Source: Pannonibacter phragmitetus_B (lineage in GTDB: Bacteria > Pseudomonadota > Alphaproteobacteria > Rhizobiales > Stappiaceae). From it: a DNA stretch of 64,000 nt. Made by a program: the position numbers and the translations under genes. Positions 36,847 to 47,306 of the stretch are shown one piece after another. Below the pieces are notes generated by a model that ran no database searches, was not told the DNA's origin, and saw only the letters and a list, made by a program, of their open reading frames with translations. Position 1 is the stretch's first letter, and each line of letters opens with the position of its first letter. The stretch covers positions 3,658,001-3,722,000 of the forward strand of contig NZ_JBNINT010000001.1 in NCBI RefSeq assembly GCF_050510895.1. Direction: 5' to 3'.

Positions 36847-37127
36847 TTCATGAAGCAGGACAACGCCCCTGTTCAATGCAGCCGTCACATGAACATGAAA
36901 AGTGAATGGACCATCGCCTCGCCAGTGAGCGCCGCAATGAAGGTTCCGGCAATGGCTGCCATTCGTTTTGCCAGCTTATCTGTTTTCAACCGCCGGATTC
37001 GCGCGATTCCGCGACATTTCTGCACACATGCCTTATCATTTCCGTCATTAGAGGGTATCAGGGTTGATTGCCTGCGCCGCCGGTACACAATCACCCTTCC
37101 CGCCTGACAGGTTTTCCTGGAGACGCC

Positions 37128-38856
37128 ATGCACCCCTTTCTCGTCATCTTGCATCTGGCTGCGGCCGTCATGCTCCTGCTCTGGGCCGTGCGGATGGTGC
37201 GCACCGGTATGGAGCGGGCACATGGCCCGGCCTTGCGCGATGCGCTGAGGCAGGCAAAGGGCGGGCGCTTCGGCATGGCGATGGCTGGACTGGTGCTGGC
37301 CATCCTGCTGCAGAGCTCTACCGCTGTAGGTGTTTTGGCAGCAGGCTTTGCCGCCAGCGGTCTTCTGGGCGCCTCCATGGGCCTTGCAGCACTTCTGGGT
37401 GCGGATCTCGGCTCGGCACTGGTGGTGCGCATTCTCGCCTTCGACCTGTCCGAACTGATCCCGCTGCTGCTGCTGGCGGGCTGCGTTCTGTTCCTCAAGT
37501 TTGAGGCCCGGCAAGTGCGCCAGCTTGGCCGCATCATTCTGGGCATCGGCTTCGTGCTGCTGTCGCTGAAGATGATCGGCGAAGCCACCGCCCCCTGCGG
37601 CACAGCGAGGCGCTGCCTGCAGTCATCACCTATCTGCAGGGCGACCCGCTGACTGCCTTTGCCCTGGTGGCGCTGCTGACCTGGGCGATGCATTCTTCCG
37701 TCGCCATGGTGCTGCTGCTGGCAAGCCTTGCCAGCGCTGGCCTTTTGCCACTCGAAGCGGCCCTGCCGATGGTTCTGGGGGCAAACATGGGTGCAGGGCT
37801 GATTGCCGTCTGGCTGACGCGCGGGCTGACCATCGAGGCGCGGCGCATTCCCATGGGCAATCTGGTGTTCCGCGCGCTTGGCGCAGCCGCAGCACTGCTG
37901 GCGCTCTGGCTTGCCAGCCCGCAGCTGAACTGGCTGGGAAGCGCGCCAGAGGTTCAGATCGTCAATGCCCACGTGCTGTTCAACGCGGTTCTGCTGGTGC
38001 TGGCCCTGCCCTTCACCAGCCCCATGCAAAATCTCACTGCCCTCATCCTGCCGCGCCCGCCCGTGGTGGCAGATCCGGTGCAGACACGCCCCCGCACAGC
38101 ACTGGACCGCTCCACGCTGAAGACCCCGGCCTTGCGCTGGCGTCTGCCAAGCGCGAACTTCTGCTGATGGGCGAAACGGTGGAGCAAATGTACCGGCCCG
38201 TGATTGATCTTCTGGCCGGGGCGCAGGATGGCAGCATCGCCGCTTTGCGGGCTCTGGATGGGGAGGTCAATCGCCGCCACACCGAGATCAAGCTTTTCAT
38301 CGCGGAGGTAAACCGAGGCGAACTGCAGGAGGAGGAAGCCCGCCGCAGCATCGAGCTGACCGACTTTGCCATCAACCTGGAGCATATCGGCGACATCATC
38401 GCAAAGATGCTGCTGCCGCTGGCCGAAGAACGCAACCGGCTGGGCCTGCGCTTTTCCGAAGAGGGTTGGGCAGAGATCACCCGCCTGCACGAGCGCGTGC
38501 TCGCCAACATGCAGATGGCCATGAACGTGCTCATCTCTGCCGACACAGCCTCGGCGGAGCAGCTGATGCGCGAAAAGGAAGTGATGCGCAAGCTGGAGCG
38601 CGACAGCCAGAACAGGCATCTGAAGCGGCTGCAGACCGGCAATCCGGCCAGCATGGCAACCTCCAACATGCACCTGGAACTGGTACGGGCCTTCAAGGAG
38701 ATCAATTCCTTGCTGGTCACCGTCGCCCATCCCATCCTGGCCGAGCAGGGACTAATCCTTGAAAGCCGTCTGGCGGGCCGCAGCAGCCAGATGCAGGAAA
38801 AACCGCCTGAGCGCGGCAAGGGAAACCGGCTTCCAGAAAAAACAAACAATTCCTGA
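37128..38856 (+). CDS. Na+/phosphate cotransporter family protein with PhoU-like tail (two frameshifts)
   Basis: Inner-membrane Na/Pi-cotransporter (NptA/YjbB type) with two repeats containing the family QSST motif (LLQSSTAVGVLA, about residues 63-74) and a variant second copy (MHSSVAMVLL). A soluble PhoU-like helical domain follows (about residues 345-560, with HTEIKLFIAEVNRGEL and FAINLEHIGDII). Two lost bases split it: in the C5 run at 37591-37595 and near 38130-38133. Corrected length is 576 residues. It probably moves phosphate and faces ugp across a Pho-like array. Confidence 0.85.
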
Positions 38857-38863
38857 CATTTGC

Positions 38864-38897
38864 ACGCCGCCCGCATCACCGGGCGGCGTTTTCTTTC
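38864..38897 (+). terminator. Rho-independent terminator after the phosphate transporter
   Basis: Perfect 10-bp stem ACGCCGCCCG/CGGGCGGCGT, 6-nt loop, followed by TTTTCTTTC. An AT-rich stretch (38941-38966) beyond it probably holds the ytfQ promoter, but I cannot place -35/-10 elements with confidence. Confidence 0.92.
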
Positions 38898-39008
38898 GCA
38901 TCTGCACAATGCAATGTTGCACGAAGCGTCAAACACCATCTTTACAATAATAATATAGTATGATTTTTTCACTTCCGGCCACGGCCATTCGTGTTCTGGG
39001 AGGAACCA

Positions 39009-39971
39009 ATGAAATTGAAGACAGCTCTGGCGGGCATGACGATGCTCGCAACGGTCGCGCTTGCCTCAACCTCAGCGATGGCGCTGACAGTCGGCTTTTC
39101 GCAAATCGGATCCGAATCCGGCTGGCGCGCCGCCGAGACGACGCTGACCCGTCAGCAGGCGGAAAAGCGCGGCATTGACCTGAAGTTTGCCGATGCCCAG
39201 CAGAAGCAGGAAAACCAGATCAAGGCGCTGCGCTCCTTCATCGCGCAGGGCGTGGACGCCATCCTGCTGGCACCCGTCGTCGCCACCGGCTGGGACGCGG
39301 TGCTGAAGGAAGCCAAGGAAGCAGAAATCCCGGTCATCCTGCTTGACCGTATGGTCGACAGCGACAAGGACCTGTACCTGACGGCTGTTGGGTCCGATCT
39401 GGTGCATGAAGGGTCTGTCGCGGGTGACTGGCTGGTGAAGGAAGTGAATGGCAAGCCGTGTAACGTGGTGGAGTTGCAGGGCACGACCGGTTCATCCCCT
39501 GCCATCGACCGCAAGAAGGGCTTTGAACAGGCGCTGGCCGGTCATGACAACCTGAAGATCATCCGCAGCCAGACCGGCGACTTCACCCGCACCAAGGGCA
39601 AGGAAGTCATGGAAAGCTTCCTCAAGGCGGAAAACGGCGGCAAGAACATCTGTGCGCTTTATGCTCACAATGACGACATGGCCGTTGGCGCCATTCAGGC
39701 CATCAAGGAAGCGGGCCTGAAGCCGGGCACCGATATTCTGGTCGTCTCCATTGATGCCGTGCCGGATATCTTCCTGGCCATGGCCGCCGGTGAAGCCAAC
39801 GCCACGGTGGAACTGACGCCGAACATGGCAGGGCCCGCCTTCGACGCCCTGGAGGCTTTCCGCAAGGACGGCACCATGCCCGCGAAGTTCATCCAGACGG
39901 AATCGAAGCTCTTCACCAAGGCTGACGACCCGCAGAAGGTCTACGAAGAAAAGAAGGATCTCGGCTACTAA
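39009..39971 (+). CDS. ytfQ: Sugar ABC transporter binding protein, YtfQ-like
   Basis: A 320-residue periplasmic binding protein of the ribose/galactofuranose class with a signal peptide (cleavage near AMA-LTV, residue 25). The YtfQ traits are FSQIGSESGWRAAE, the KFADAQQKQENQIKALRSF segment and LLDRMVDSDKDL. E. coli YtfQ binds galactofuranose. The start ATG follows GGGAGGA. It is first of the ytfQRT-yjfF set and is separated from the ATPase by a hairpin. Confidence 0.92.
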   Translation: MKLKTALAGMTMLATVALASTSAMALTVGFSQIGSESGWRAAETTLTRQQAEKRGIDLKFADAQQKQENQIKALRSFIAQGVDAILLAPVVATGWDAVLKEAKEAEIPVILLDRMVDSDKDLYLTAVGSDLVHEGSVAGDWLVKEVNGKPCNVVELQGTTGSSPAIDRKKGFEQALAGHDNLKIIRSQTGDFTRTKGKEVMESFLKAENGGKNICALYAHNDDMAVGAIQAIKEAGLKPGTDILVVSIDAVPDIFLAMAAGEANATVELTPNMAGPAFDALEAFRKDGTMPAKFIQTESKLFTKADDPQKVYEEKKDLGY

Positions 39972-39991
39972 GCCGGTCCTGAAAAAGGGGG

Positions 39992-40013
39992 CCGGCAGAC
40001 ACCCTCCTGCCGG
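39992..40013 (+). other. Intercistronic hairpin after ytfQ
   Basis: CCGGCAG pairs with CTGCCGG around an 8-nt loop, 20 bp after the ytfQ stop and 53 bp before ytfR. Probably raises binding-protein mRNA stability relative to the downstream genes. Confidence 0.5.
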
Positions 40014-40065
40014 TCACCCAGCTTCTGACCGCCCTTGCGGCAGCCAACGCCTGCGGAGCAGCGCC

Positions 40066-41640
40066 GTGACAGACAGATCTACCCACGCCGGGCCGCAGCA
40101 TCTGCTGCAGGCCACCGGAATCACCAAATCCTTTCCCGGCGCGCTTGCCCTCGACAACGTGGATTTCACCCTGCAGGCGGGCGAGGTGCATGCCCTGCTC
40201 GGCGAGAACGGCGCGGGCAAGTCCACGCTGGTGAAATGCCTGACCGGCGCCTACCGGCGCGACCGGGGAGATTCTGCTGGAAGGCCGCAGGATCGACCCG
40301 CGCGACACGCTGGACGCCCAGACAATGGGCATCGGCACCGTCTATCAGGAGGTCAATCTTCTGGGAAACCTGACGGTGGCCGAAAATCTCTTCCTCGGCC
40401 GCCAGCCGATGCGCTTTGGCATGGTCCGCACCCGCGAGATGGAAGCGCGGGCCAAGGAGCTGCTGGCCGGATATGGCCTTGATATCGACGTACGCCGCAG
40501 CCTTTCGGCCTATCCTGTCGCCGTGCAGCAGATCATTGCCATTGCGCGTGCGGCGGATCTCTCCGGCAAGGTGTTGATCCTGGACGAGCCCACCGCCAGC
40601 CTCGACACCCAGGAAGTGGAGATGCTGTTCGACGTGGTGCGCGGGCTGAGGGCACGCGGCCTCGGCATCGTCTTCATTTCGCACTTCCTCGATCAGGTCT
40701 ACGAAATCTGCGATACGGTGACGATCCTGCGCAATGGCCGCAAGGTCGCCACCCGCGCCGCCCTTGGACTGCCGCGTCTTGATCTGGTGGCCCTGATGCT
40801 GGGCCGCGACCTAGAGGCAGAGACCCGGGAGCGGGTGGCTTCCGACAGGCCCGATGGTGACGCGCCGCTCCAGTTCCGCCACTTTGGCCGCAAGGGCCAT
40901 GTCGCCCCCTTCGATCTTTCCGTCCATGCAGGTGAGGTGGTCGGCATGGCCGGCCTGCTGGGCTCCGGCCGCACGGAAACCGCTGAAGTTCTGTTCGGCG
41001 CGGCTCCTGCCGATACGGGCGAGGCGCGGATGGATGGGCGGGTGCTGAAGCTGGGCTCCCCCGTCAGGCCATTGCCGAAGGCTTTGCCTTCTGCCCTGAA
41101 GACCGCAAGCATGACGGCATCATCGCCGAGCTTTCGATCCGCGAGAACATCGCCCTTGCCCTGCAGGCGCGGCGCGGCTGGCTGCGGCCCGTGCCGCGCA
41201 AGGAGCAGGTGGCGCTGGCCGATAAATACATCAAGGCACTCGATATTCGCACCACCAGCCGGGAGAAGCCGATCGGCCAACTTTCCGGCGGCAACCAGCA
41301 GAAGGCGCTTCTGGCCCGCTGGCTGGCGCTCAATCCCAAGTTCCTCATTCTCGACGAACCGACACGCGGCATTGATGTGGGGGCCCATGCGGAGATCATC
41401 CGCCTGATCGAGGATCTTTGTGCCAAAGGCATGTCGCTGCTGGTGATTTCCTCCGAACTGGAGGAACTGGTGGTCTACAGCCACCGGGTGATCGTGGTGC
41501 GCGACCGGGCGCATGTGGCCGAACTGACAGGAGAGGACGTGACCCCGCACAAGGTGATGCAGGCCATCGCGGAGGCCGGGCATGGACATGTTAGAGAACA
41601 AGGCCACGCTCAGGACCAGGCCAGAGGAGCAGCCGAATGA
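40066..41640 (+). CDS. ytfR: Sugar ABC transporter ATP-binding protein, YtfR-like (two frameshifts)
   Basis: Dual-ATPase sugar importer subunit of the RbsA/MglA class. The first domain has Walker A GENGAGKST and Walker B LILDEPTASLD; the second has LSGGNQQKALLARWL and FLILDEPTRGIDVGAH. Two indels split it: near 40262-40267 (two bases missing, or one extra; the family has RDxGEILLEG here) and in the C5 run at 41058-41062 (one C missing, correct reading GSPRQAIAEGFAFCPEDRK). Corrected length is about 525 residues. It overlaps ytfT by ATGA. Confidence 0.88.
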
Positions 41641-42670
41641 CGCCCTTCATCGATGCCACTGGCGGCTTCCTCCGGCGCTTTGCGCCGCAACTGATCACGC
41701 TCGCCGTGGTGCTAACGCTGAACACCCTGCTGTTCCCCGGCTTTCTCGACATCGGCATTGCCAATGGGCGGCTCTATGGCAGCCTGATCGACATTCTCAA
41801 CCGCGGCGCACCGGTGGCCCTGCTTGCCATCGGCATGACGCTGGTCATCGCGACGCGCGGCATTGACTTGTCGGTGGGCGCAGTCATGGCCATCTGCGGG
41901 GCAGCGGCAGCGGCAACCGTGGCCAGCAGCGGCAGCGCGGTGGCGGCCATCACTGTTGCTCTGGGGATCGGCCTTGCCTGCGGGCTGTGGAACGGCATTC
42001 TCGTCGCCCTCCTGAACATCCAGCCGATCATTGCCACCCTCATTCTCATGGTCGCCGGGCGCGGCATTGCCCAGCTGATCACCGAAGGCACCATCCTCAC
42101 CTTCAACCATGAGGGGCTGATCTTTGTCGGCAGCGGCTCACTCTTCGGGCTGCCCATGCCCGTGGTGCTGTGGCTGGCGGCTGCCATCATCGCGGCTCTG
42201 CTGGTACGCCGGACTGCCCTTGGCCTCCTCATCGAGGCTGTGGGCATCAACAGGCGCGCCAGCAGCCTCGCCGGTGTCAATGCAGGGGTTCTGATTGTCG
42301 CCGTCTACATGATCTCCGGTTTTGCGGCAGCAGTGGCTGGCATCATCGCAGCGGCCGACATCCGGGGTGCGGATGCCAATAACGCAGGCCTGTGGCTGGA
42401 GCTGGACGCCATTCTGGCCGTCGTCATCGGCGGCACCTCGCTCCTTGGCGGACGCTTCACCCTGTTCGGCACGGCCCTTGGCGCGCTCATCATCCAGTCG
42501 ATCAACACCGGCATCCTGATCTCCGGCTTCCCGCCGGAATTCAATCTGGTGATCAAGGCCAGCATCATCATCGTGATTTTGCTGATCCAGTCCCCCGCCA
42601 TCCAGAGCCTTTTCACCGTGCTGCGCCGCCAACCGGCAAGCACCGCCAAGAGGAGCTGTCCAAGCCATGA
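41637..42670 (+). CDS. ytfT: Sugar ABC transporter permease, YtfT-like (C-terminus frameshifted)
   Basis: Inner-membrane permease of the RbsC class, about eight to ten helices, with the conserved AVMAICGAAAAATVA and GLNxGILVALLNIQPIIATL-like segments. The raw frame runs on to 42851, across the next gene. One added base near 42650 (AAGAGGAG) gives EELSKP-stop at 42670, a 344-residue protein with an ATGA overlap to yjfF. That is the normal operon structure and the expected length. Confidence 0.88.
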
Positions 42671-43647
42671 CATCCCGCCAGCTTCCGCTTCTCATCACGC
42701 TCGCCGTCTTCGTGCTGGCCTATGTGATCTGTTACACCCAGTATCCGGCCATGCTGTCCACGCGCGTTGCGGGCAACCTTTTGACCGACAATGCCTTCCT
42801 CGGCATCGCCGCTGTTGGCATGACCTTTGTCATCCTGTCAGGCGGTATTGATCTGTCGGCAGGCTCGGTCATCGCCTTCACCGGCGTACTGCTGGCCGTG
42901 CTGATGCGAGACACGTCCATTCACCCGCTGGCGGCTTTCGCGCTGGTGCTGGTGCTCACCTCGGCCTTTGGCGCGGCCATGGGCGGCATCATCCATACTC
43001 TTGCCATGCCCGCTTTCATCGTCACTCTGGCAGGCATGTTCCTGGCGCGGGGGCTCGCCTTCGTACTCTCGACCGAATCCATCCCCGTCACCCACGAGTT
43101 CTACGGAACCTTGCAGGAGATGTTCATCCGCCTGCCCGGCAAGGGACGGCTGACGCTGATTGGCGGCATCATGCTGCTGACTGTTGCGGCGGGCATTTTC
43201 CTTGCCCACCGCACCCGCTTTGGCACCAATGTCTATGCGCTGGGCGGCGGGGTACAGACAGCCCGGCTGATGGGTGTGCCCGTGGGACGCACCACTGTGC
43301 TGATCTATGCCCTTTCCGGCTTCCTGTCGGGCCTCGCGGGCATCGTCTTCTCGCTCTACACCTCTGCCGGCTACTCGCTGGCGGCAGTGGGCGTGGAACT
43401 GGACGCCATCGCAGCCGTCGTCATCGGCGGCACCCTGCTGACGGGTGGCAGCGGCTATGTGGCAGGAACCTTCGCAGGGGTCCTGATCATGGGATTGATC
43501 CAGACCTATATCATCTTCGATGGCTCACTTTCGAGCTGGTGGACCAAGATCGTAATCGGATTGCTGCTCTTTGCTTTCATTTTGTTGCAGAAGGGCCTGG
43601 TTTGGTTTACCGGCGGAGCGGACAGGCGCATGCATCAGGCCAGCTAG
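42667..43647 (+). CDS. yjfF: Sugar ABC transporter permease, YjfF-like
   Basis: A 326-residue RbsC-class permease, second channel subunit of the YtfQRT-YjfF importer. Characteristic segments are GIAAVGMTFVILSGGIDLSAGS and GVELDAIAAVVIGGTLLTGG (each at a membrane helix). It begins inside the ytfT stop codon (ATGA) and is followed after 32 bp by the GntR regulator, suggesting one transcript. Confidence 0.92.
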   Translation: MTSRQLPLLITLAVFVLAYVICYTQYPAMLSTRVAGNLLTDNAFLGIAAVGMTFVILSGGIDLSAGSVIAFTGVLLAVLMRDTSIHPLAAFALVLVLTSAFGAAMGGIIHTLAMPAFIVTLAGMFLARGLAFVLSTESIPVTHEFYGTLQEMFIRLPGKGRLTLIGGIMLLTVAAGIFLAHRTRFGTNVYALGGGVQTARLMGVPVGRTTVLIYALSGFLSGLAGIVFSLYTSAGYSLAAVGVELDAIAAVVIGGTLLTGGSGYVAGTFAGVLIMGLIQTYIIFDGSLSSWWTKIVIGLLLFAFILLQKGLVWFTGGADRRMHQAS

Positions 43648-43679
43648 AGGAGGCCCCGGAGGGCCTTGGGAACCCGGAC

Positions 43680-44429
43680 ATGAACGTGATGGAGCCCAGT
43701 ATCGCAAGTTTCTCTCCACGCAACAGCCATGGGCGCGTGGTGGATGTGCTGGGCCGGGAAATCGTGGAAGGGAAGTACCCTTCCGGCGCTGTCCTTCCGG
43801 GTGACAACGAGCTGGCAGAACGCTTCCAGGTGTCGCGCACCGTGCTGCGCGAAGCGATGAAGACGCTGGCCGCCAAGGGCATGGTGCAGGCCCGTGCGCG
43901 CATCGGCACCAAGGTGACGGACCGCAAGTACTGGAACCTGTTCGACGGCGATGTGCTGAGCTGGCACTTCAGCGGTGGCGTCGATGCCGCCCTCTTCAAT
44001 CATCTGTCGGATGTACGGCTGGCACTGGAGCCAGCAGCCGCATCCATGGCGGCCCTCAACGCCAGCGCCGAGGACATCCGCACCCTGCACCGGCTGACCG
44101 ATGCCATGCGGGACGCGGAAGATGCCCGCGCCTTCGCCGAAGCGGACATGAAGTTCCATCTGGCCGTCCTGGAGGCCTCGCGCAACCCCTTCATGAGCTC
44201 CGTCGGCAGCCTCATCGGCGCGGCCCTCGTCAGCATCTTCCGCCTCAGCTCGCCTGCAGGCAGCCGGGAAGGCTTTGCCGAAACCGCTGGCACGCACCGT
44301 GCCATTGCCGATGCCGTCGGCCAACGCGATCCTCAAGCCGCTGCAAAGGCCATGGAGCGCGTCATCATCATCGGCCGCGACCGTGTGCTGCCCAGCGCCA
44401 TACAGGAAGCCACAGACGCCTCTGCGTGA
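43680..44429 (+). CDS. GntR-family regulator (FadR/FCD subfamily)
   Basis: A 249-residue regulator with an N-terminal winged helix-turn-helix (about residues 18-80; LPGDNELAERFQVSRTVLREA) and an FCD effector domain (about 95-235). The conserved metal/ligand residues of FCD proteins sit in DMKFHLAVLEAS and GTHRAIADAV. It closes the ytfQRT-yjfF operon and probably controls it in response to a sugar acid or a related metabolite; the effector is not known. The start is ATG 43680; ATG 43689 is possible. Confidence 0.88.
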   Translation: MNVMEPSIASFSPRNSHGRVVDVLGREIVEGKYPSGAVLPGDNELAERFQVSRTVLREAMKTLAAKGMVQARARIGTKVTDRKYWNLFDGDVLSWHFSGGVDAALFNHLSDVRLALEPAAASMAALNASAEDIRTLHRLTDAMRDAEDARAFAEADMKFHLAVLEASRNPFMSSVGSLIGAALVSIFRLSSPAGSREGFAETAGTHRAIADAVGQRDPQAAAKAMERVIIIGRDRVLPSAIQEATDASA

Positions 44430-44442
44430 CGTCAAAGCCCCT

Positions 44443-44790
44443 TCACAAGCGGATGACAAAGAGCTTCCGGGTGGTCTCGATCACCTCCCAGATGCCGGAA
44501 AAGCCGGGCTGGATGATGAAGCTGTCGCCAGTCTTCAGTTCCCGCACGGTCCCGTCCGCATCCGTCAGCCGGGAATGGCCGGACAGGATCGTACAGAATT
44601 CCCATTCATCATAGGAGACACGCCAGGCGCCTGGCGTTGATTCCCAGGCGCCGGTGAACTGCCGCTCATCATCACAGGTCTCCAGCAGCCACGTGGTGAA
44701 GCGCGGATCACCCGAGATCACCTTTTCGGGTGCAGGGGCATCATGCTCCGGTGTCAGCTGATCCAGATCGAGCGAAAGAAAATGCTTCAT
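44443..44790 (-). CDS. Cupin domain protein
   Basis: A 115-residue small beta-barrel of the Cupin_3 (DUF861) type, with the strand pattern TGAWESTPGAWRVSYDEWEFCTILSG and the second motif DSFIIQPGFSGIWEV. It lacks an obvious complete HxH metal motif. Function unknown; relatives bind or convert ureidoglycolate or sugars. It converges on the gntR gene with a 13-bp gap. It may serve the same sugar pathway, which is guesswork from position. Confidence 0.82.
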   Translation of the reverse strand: MKHFLSLDLDQLTPEHDAPAPEKVISGDPRFTTWLLETCDDERQFTGAWESTPGAWRVSYDEWEFCTILSGHSRLTDADGTVRELKTGDSFIIQPGFSGIWEVIETTRKLFVIRL

Positions 44791-44899
44791 GCGGCCTCGC
44801 TGCAGTTCCGAAAATGGTTCCGGACCATGGCACAGGACGGGGAAACGAAAAAGGCAGGTTCAGTTTCCTGAACCTGCCTCGCCGAGGTTACCCTCGAAG

Positions 44900-44975
<76 letters not shown>

Positions 44976-45019
44976 GAAACTTTTAAACCGGCTTGGGTCA
45001 CCGGCGTCTGTGGAGGCGG

Positions 45020-45047
45020 GTTATAGAGGGGTCTTTGAATTGATCAA
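45020..45047 (-). promoter_or_regulatory. Promoter of tRNA-Ala
   Basis: Minus strand TTGATC (45047-45042), 16 bp, TATAAC (45025-45020), placed to start transcription about 35-40 nt before the tRNA. Confidence 0.55.
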
Positions 45048-45225
45048 GAGGCTTTCTCGAGAAAAATCAAAAACCGCCTGTGGACAACTCAACCCCTTGA
45101 AAAACACCGCATAAATCCGCGCATCCGTGAGCTGGCAAAGGCCCGGGATGGCGAGGATCGCAGCTTTGGCGCACCGGTCTTGCCGATAGCGCCTTCGCCC
45201 CGCCCCATGAAGACTGGAGAAACGG

Positions 45226-45250
45226 ATCCGGCAGGAACAGCCTGCCGGAT
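45226..45250 (-). terminator. Terminator after the TIGR02300 gene
   Basis: Perfect 10-bp stem ATCCGGCAGG/CCTGCCGGAT with an AACAG loop, 23 bp after the stop on the minus strand, followed by CCGTTTCTCC. The remaining 44976-45225 stretch holds the tRNA promoter and no gene I can see. Confidence 0.65.
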
Positions 45251-45273
45251 GCTCACTTCAGCAGTTGCCCGCC

Positions 45274-45657
45274 TCAGCGGTCGGTGTCGTCGTCCATCTC
45301 GACAACGATGCCCGGGACGGCTTCGTCTTCGTCTTCCTCATCCTCGATGAAGACATCGTCATCCGCGTCATCGTCGATGGCCGCTTCGTCGTCATCACCC
45401 AGATCCGGAACGATATCGCCCTCGGCCTCGGCATCAGCCTCTTCCAGGGAGACCAGCTCGGGAGCCACCAGATCCTCTTCATCCTCGTCCTCGTCCTCCT
45501 GCTGGACGACGCGAGAAGCCTTGGCAGCGCGGCTGCTCGACACAATGTCGAACAGGGTGCCGCACTTCGGGCAGGTGATGGGGTTGCGGTTCAGGTCGTA
45601 ATATTTGGCGCCGCAGCTAGGGCACAGCCGCTTTGTGCCGAGTTCAGGTTTTGCCAC
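45274..45657 (-). CDS. TIGR02300 (FYDLN acid) family protein
   Basis: A 127-residue protein with a zinc ribbon (CPSCGAKYYDLNRNPITCPKC, read in two parts, residues 14-34) and a strongly acidic tail (about residues 50-127, runs of Asp/Glu). This is the alphaproteobacterial FYDLN family of unknown function; the YYDLN element is visible. I chose a GTG start at 45657, giving VAKPELGTKR as in homologues. It is divergent from aroA, a conserved arrangement in the group. Confidence 0.92.
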   Translation of the reverse strand: MAKPELGTKRLCPSCGAKYYDLNRNPITCPKCGTLFDIVSSSRAAKASRVVQQEDEDEDEEDLVAPELVSLEEADAEAEGDIVPDLGDDDEAAIDDDADDDVFIEDEEDEDEAVPGIVVEMDDDTDR

Positions 45658-45950
45658 CGTGCTTACCCTTTGTTCGTGCTCGAGGGTTTGTACAAATTCT
45701 ATCTCCGGCACTTCCGGGCTGGAACGCCTCTGTCCAGTCCGCAAACGCCGGGGGCCGTCTTGCTCAAGGCGCGGCCCTTAACCGCGGCGCGCCTTCATGT
45801 CAAAGCCAAATGACCGGCCTCGTTGACTGAAGCATTCTCAGGCGCTGCGCAAGCAAAAATTCGTGCCATCCCGCACTCGCGGATGACGGGGGCATGGACC
45901 CGTGTTAGGAGTGACCACTTTTTCAGGCTCCGCAACTTCCGGAATTGACC

Positions 45951-47306
45951 ATGTCTCACGCTTCGACGCCCCGCCCCTTGCGTTCGCGCGCCGGTTCCGC
46001 CCTCACGGGCCGCATCCGCGTGCCGGGGGACAAATCCGTCTCGCACCGCTCGCTGATGTTCGGCGCCCTGGCTGTCGGCCGTACCACCGTGACCGGCCTG
46101 CTGGAAGGCGAGGACGTGCTGAACACCGCAGGCGCCATGCGTGCGGCGGGTGCACGCATCCACAGGGACGAGAACGGCACCTATCACATCGACGGTGTTG
46201 GCCTCGGCAGCCTGCTGGAGCCGGAAGACGTGATCGATTTCGGCAATGCCGGCACAGGCGTGCGCCTGACCATGGGCATCTTCGGTACCCATCCGATTGC
46301 CGCCACCTTCGTGGGTGATGCGTCCCTGTCCCGACGCCCGATGGGCCGCGTGCTGGACCCGCTGCGCCAGATGGGCACGCAGGTCGTCGCCCGCGCCGGA
46401 GACCGGCTGCCGCTGTCCATCCGCGGCGCCGACATGCCCCTGCCGATCACCTACCGGGTGCCCATGCCGTCGGCGCAGGTGAAGTCGGCCGTGCTGCTGG
46501 CTGGCCTCAACACGCCGGGCGAGACGGTCGTGATCGAACCCATCGCCACCCGTGACCACACCGAGAAGATGCTCGCCGGCTTCGGCGCCGATATCTCCGT
46601 CACGATTGACGAGCAGGGTTCCCGTATCATCCGCCTCAAGGGCCGCCCGGAACTGAAGGCGCAGGATATTGACGTGCCGGGCGACCCCTCGTCCGCCGCT
46701 TTCCCGATCGTCGCCGCGCTGATCACACCGGGCTCTGACGTCACGGTGGAAAACGTGCTGCTGAACGAGCACCGCACCGGGCTCATCACCACCCTGATCG
46801 AGATGGGCGGCGACATCACCATCGAGAACGAGCGCATGGCCGGCGGCGAGCGCGTTGGCGATATCCGCGTCAAGGCGAGCAAGCTGAAGGGCGTCACCGT
46901 TCCGGCGAACCGCGCGCCTTCCATGATTGACGAATATCCGGTGCTCGCAGTGGCCGCGGCCTTTGCTGAGGGCGACACCCACATGCCCGGCCTTGAAGAA
47001 CTGCGGGTGAAGGAATCCGACCGTCTGGCGGCTGTCGCCCGCGGGCTGGAGGCCAATGGCATCCCTTGCAAGGAAGGCGAAGCAGATCTGACCGTAACGG
47101 GCGGTGCGTCCGGCATCGGCGGCGGCATCGTGACGACGCACCTCGACCATCGCATCGCCATGAGCTTCCTTGTGCTCGGTCTTGCCAGCGACAAGGCCGT
47201 AACGGTGGACGACGGCGCGGTGATCGCCACCAGCTTCCCCACCTTCACCAGCCTCTTTGCAGGCCTGGGAGCCGAGATCAGCGAACTGGAGGACGCGCGC
47301 GCATGA
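45951..47306 (+). CDS. aroA: 3-phosphoshikimate 1-carboxyvinyltransferase (class II EPSP synthase)
   Basis: A 451-residue enzyme of the shikimate pathway joining PEP to shikimate-3-phosphate. It is clearly class II, close to the CP4 type: GDKSVSHRSLMFGAL, RPMGRVLDPLRQMG, VPMPSAQVKSAVLLAGLNTPG, RAPSMIDEYPVLAVAAAFAEG and RVKESDRL. At the PEP-site position where CP4 has Ala100, this protein has Gly101 (FGNAGTG). ATG 45951 is used; a TTG two codons earlier is possible. It overlaps cmk by ATGA. No promoter is certain in the 293-bp spacer. Confidence 0.95.
   Translation: MSHASTPRPLRSRAGSALTGRIRVPGDKSVSHRSLMFGALAVGRTTVTGLLEGEDVLNTAGAMRAAGARIHRDENGTYHIDGVGLGSLLEPEDVIDFGNAGTGVRLTMGIFGTHPIAATFVGDASLSRRPMGRVLDPLRQMGTQVVARAGDRLPLSIRGADMPLPITYRVPMPSAQVKSAVLLAGLNTPGETVVIEPIATRDHTEKMLAGFGADISVTIDEQGSRIIRLKGRPELKAQDIDVPGDPSSAAFPIVAALITPGSDVTVENVLLNEHRTGLITTLIEMGGDITIENERMAGGERVGDIRVKASKLKGVTVPANRAPSMIDEYPVLAVAAAFAEGDTHMPGLEELRVKESDRLAAVARGLEANGIPCKEGEADLTVTGGASGIGGGIVTTHLDHRIAMSFLVLGLASDKAVTVDDGAVIATSFPTFTSLFAGLGAEISELEDARA

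Noticed and set aside
40066..41640. Three separate ATPase fragments
   Set aside because: Together they give one complete dual-ATPase subunit when two indels are allowed for.
42671..42851. Extension of the ytfT frame into yjfF
   Set aside because: A one-base repair restores the usual ATGA junction and expected length; the extension is out-of-frame yjfF.
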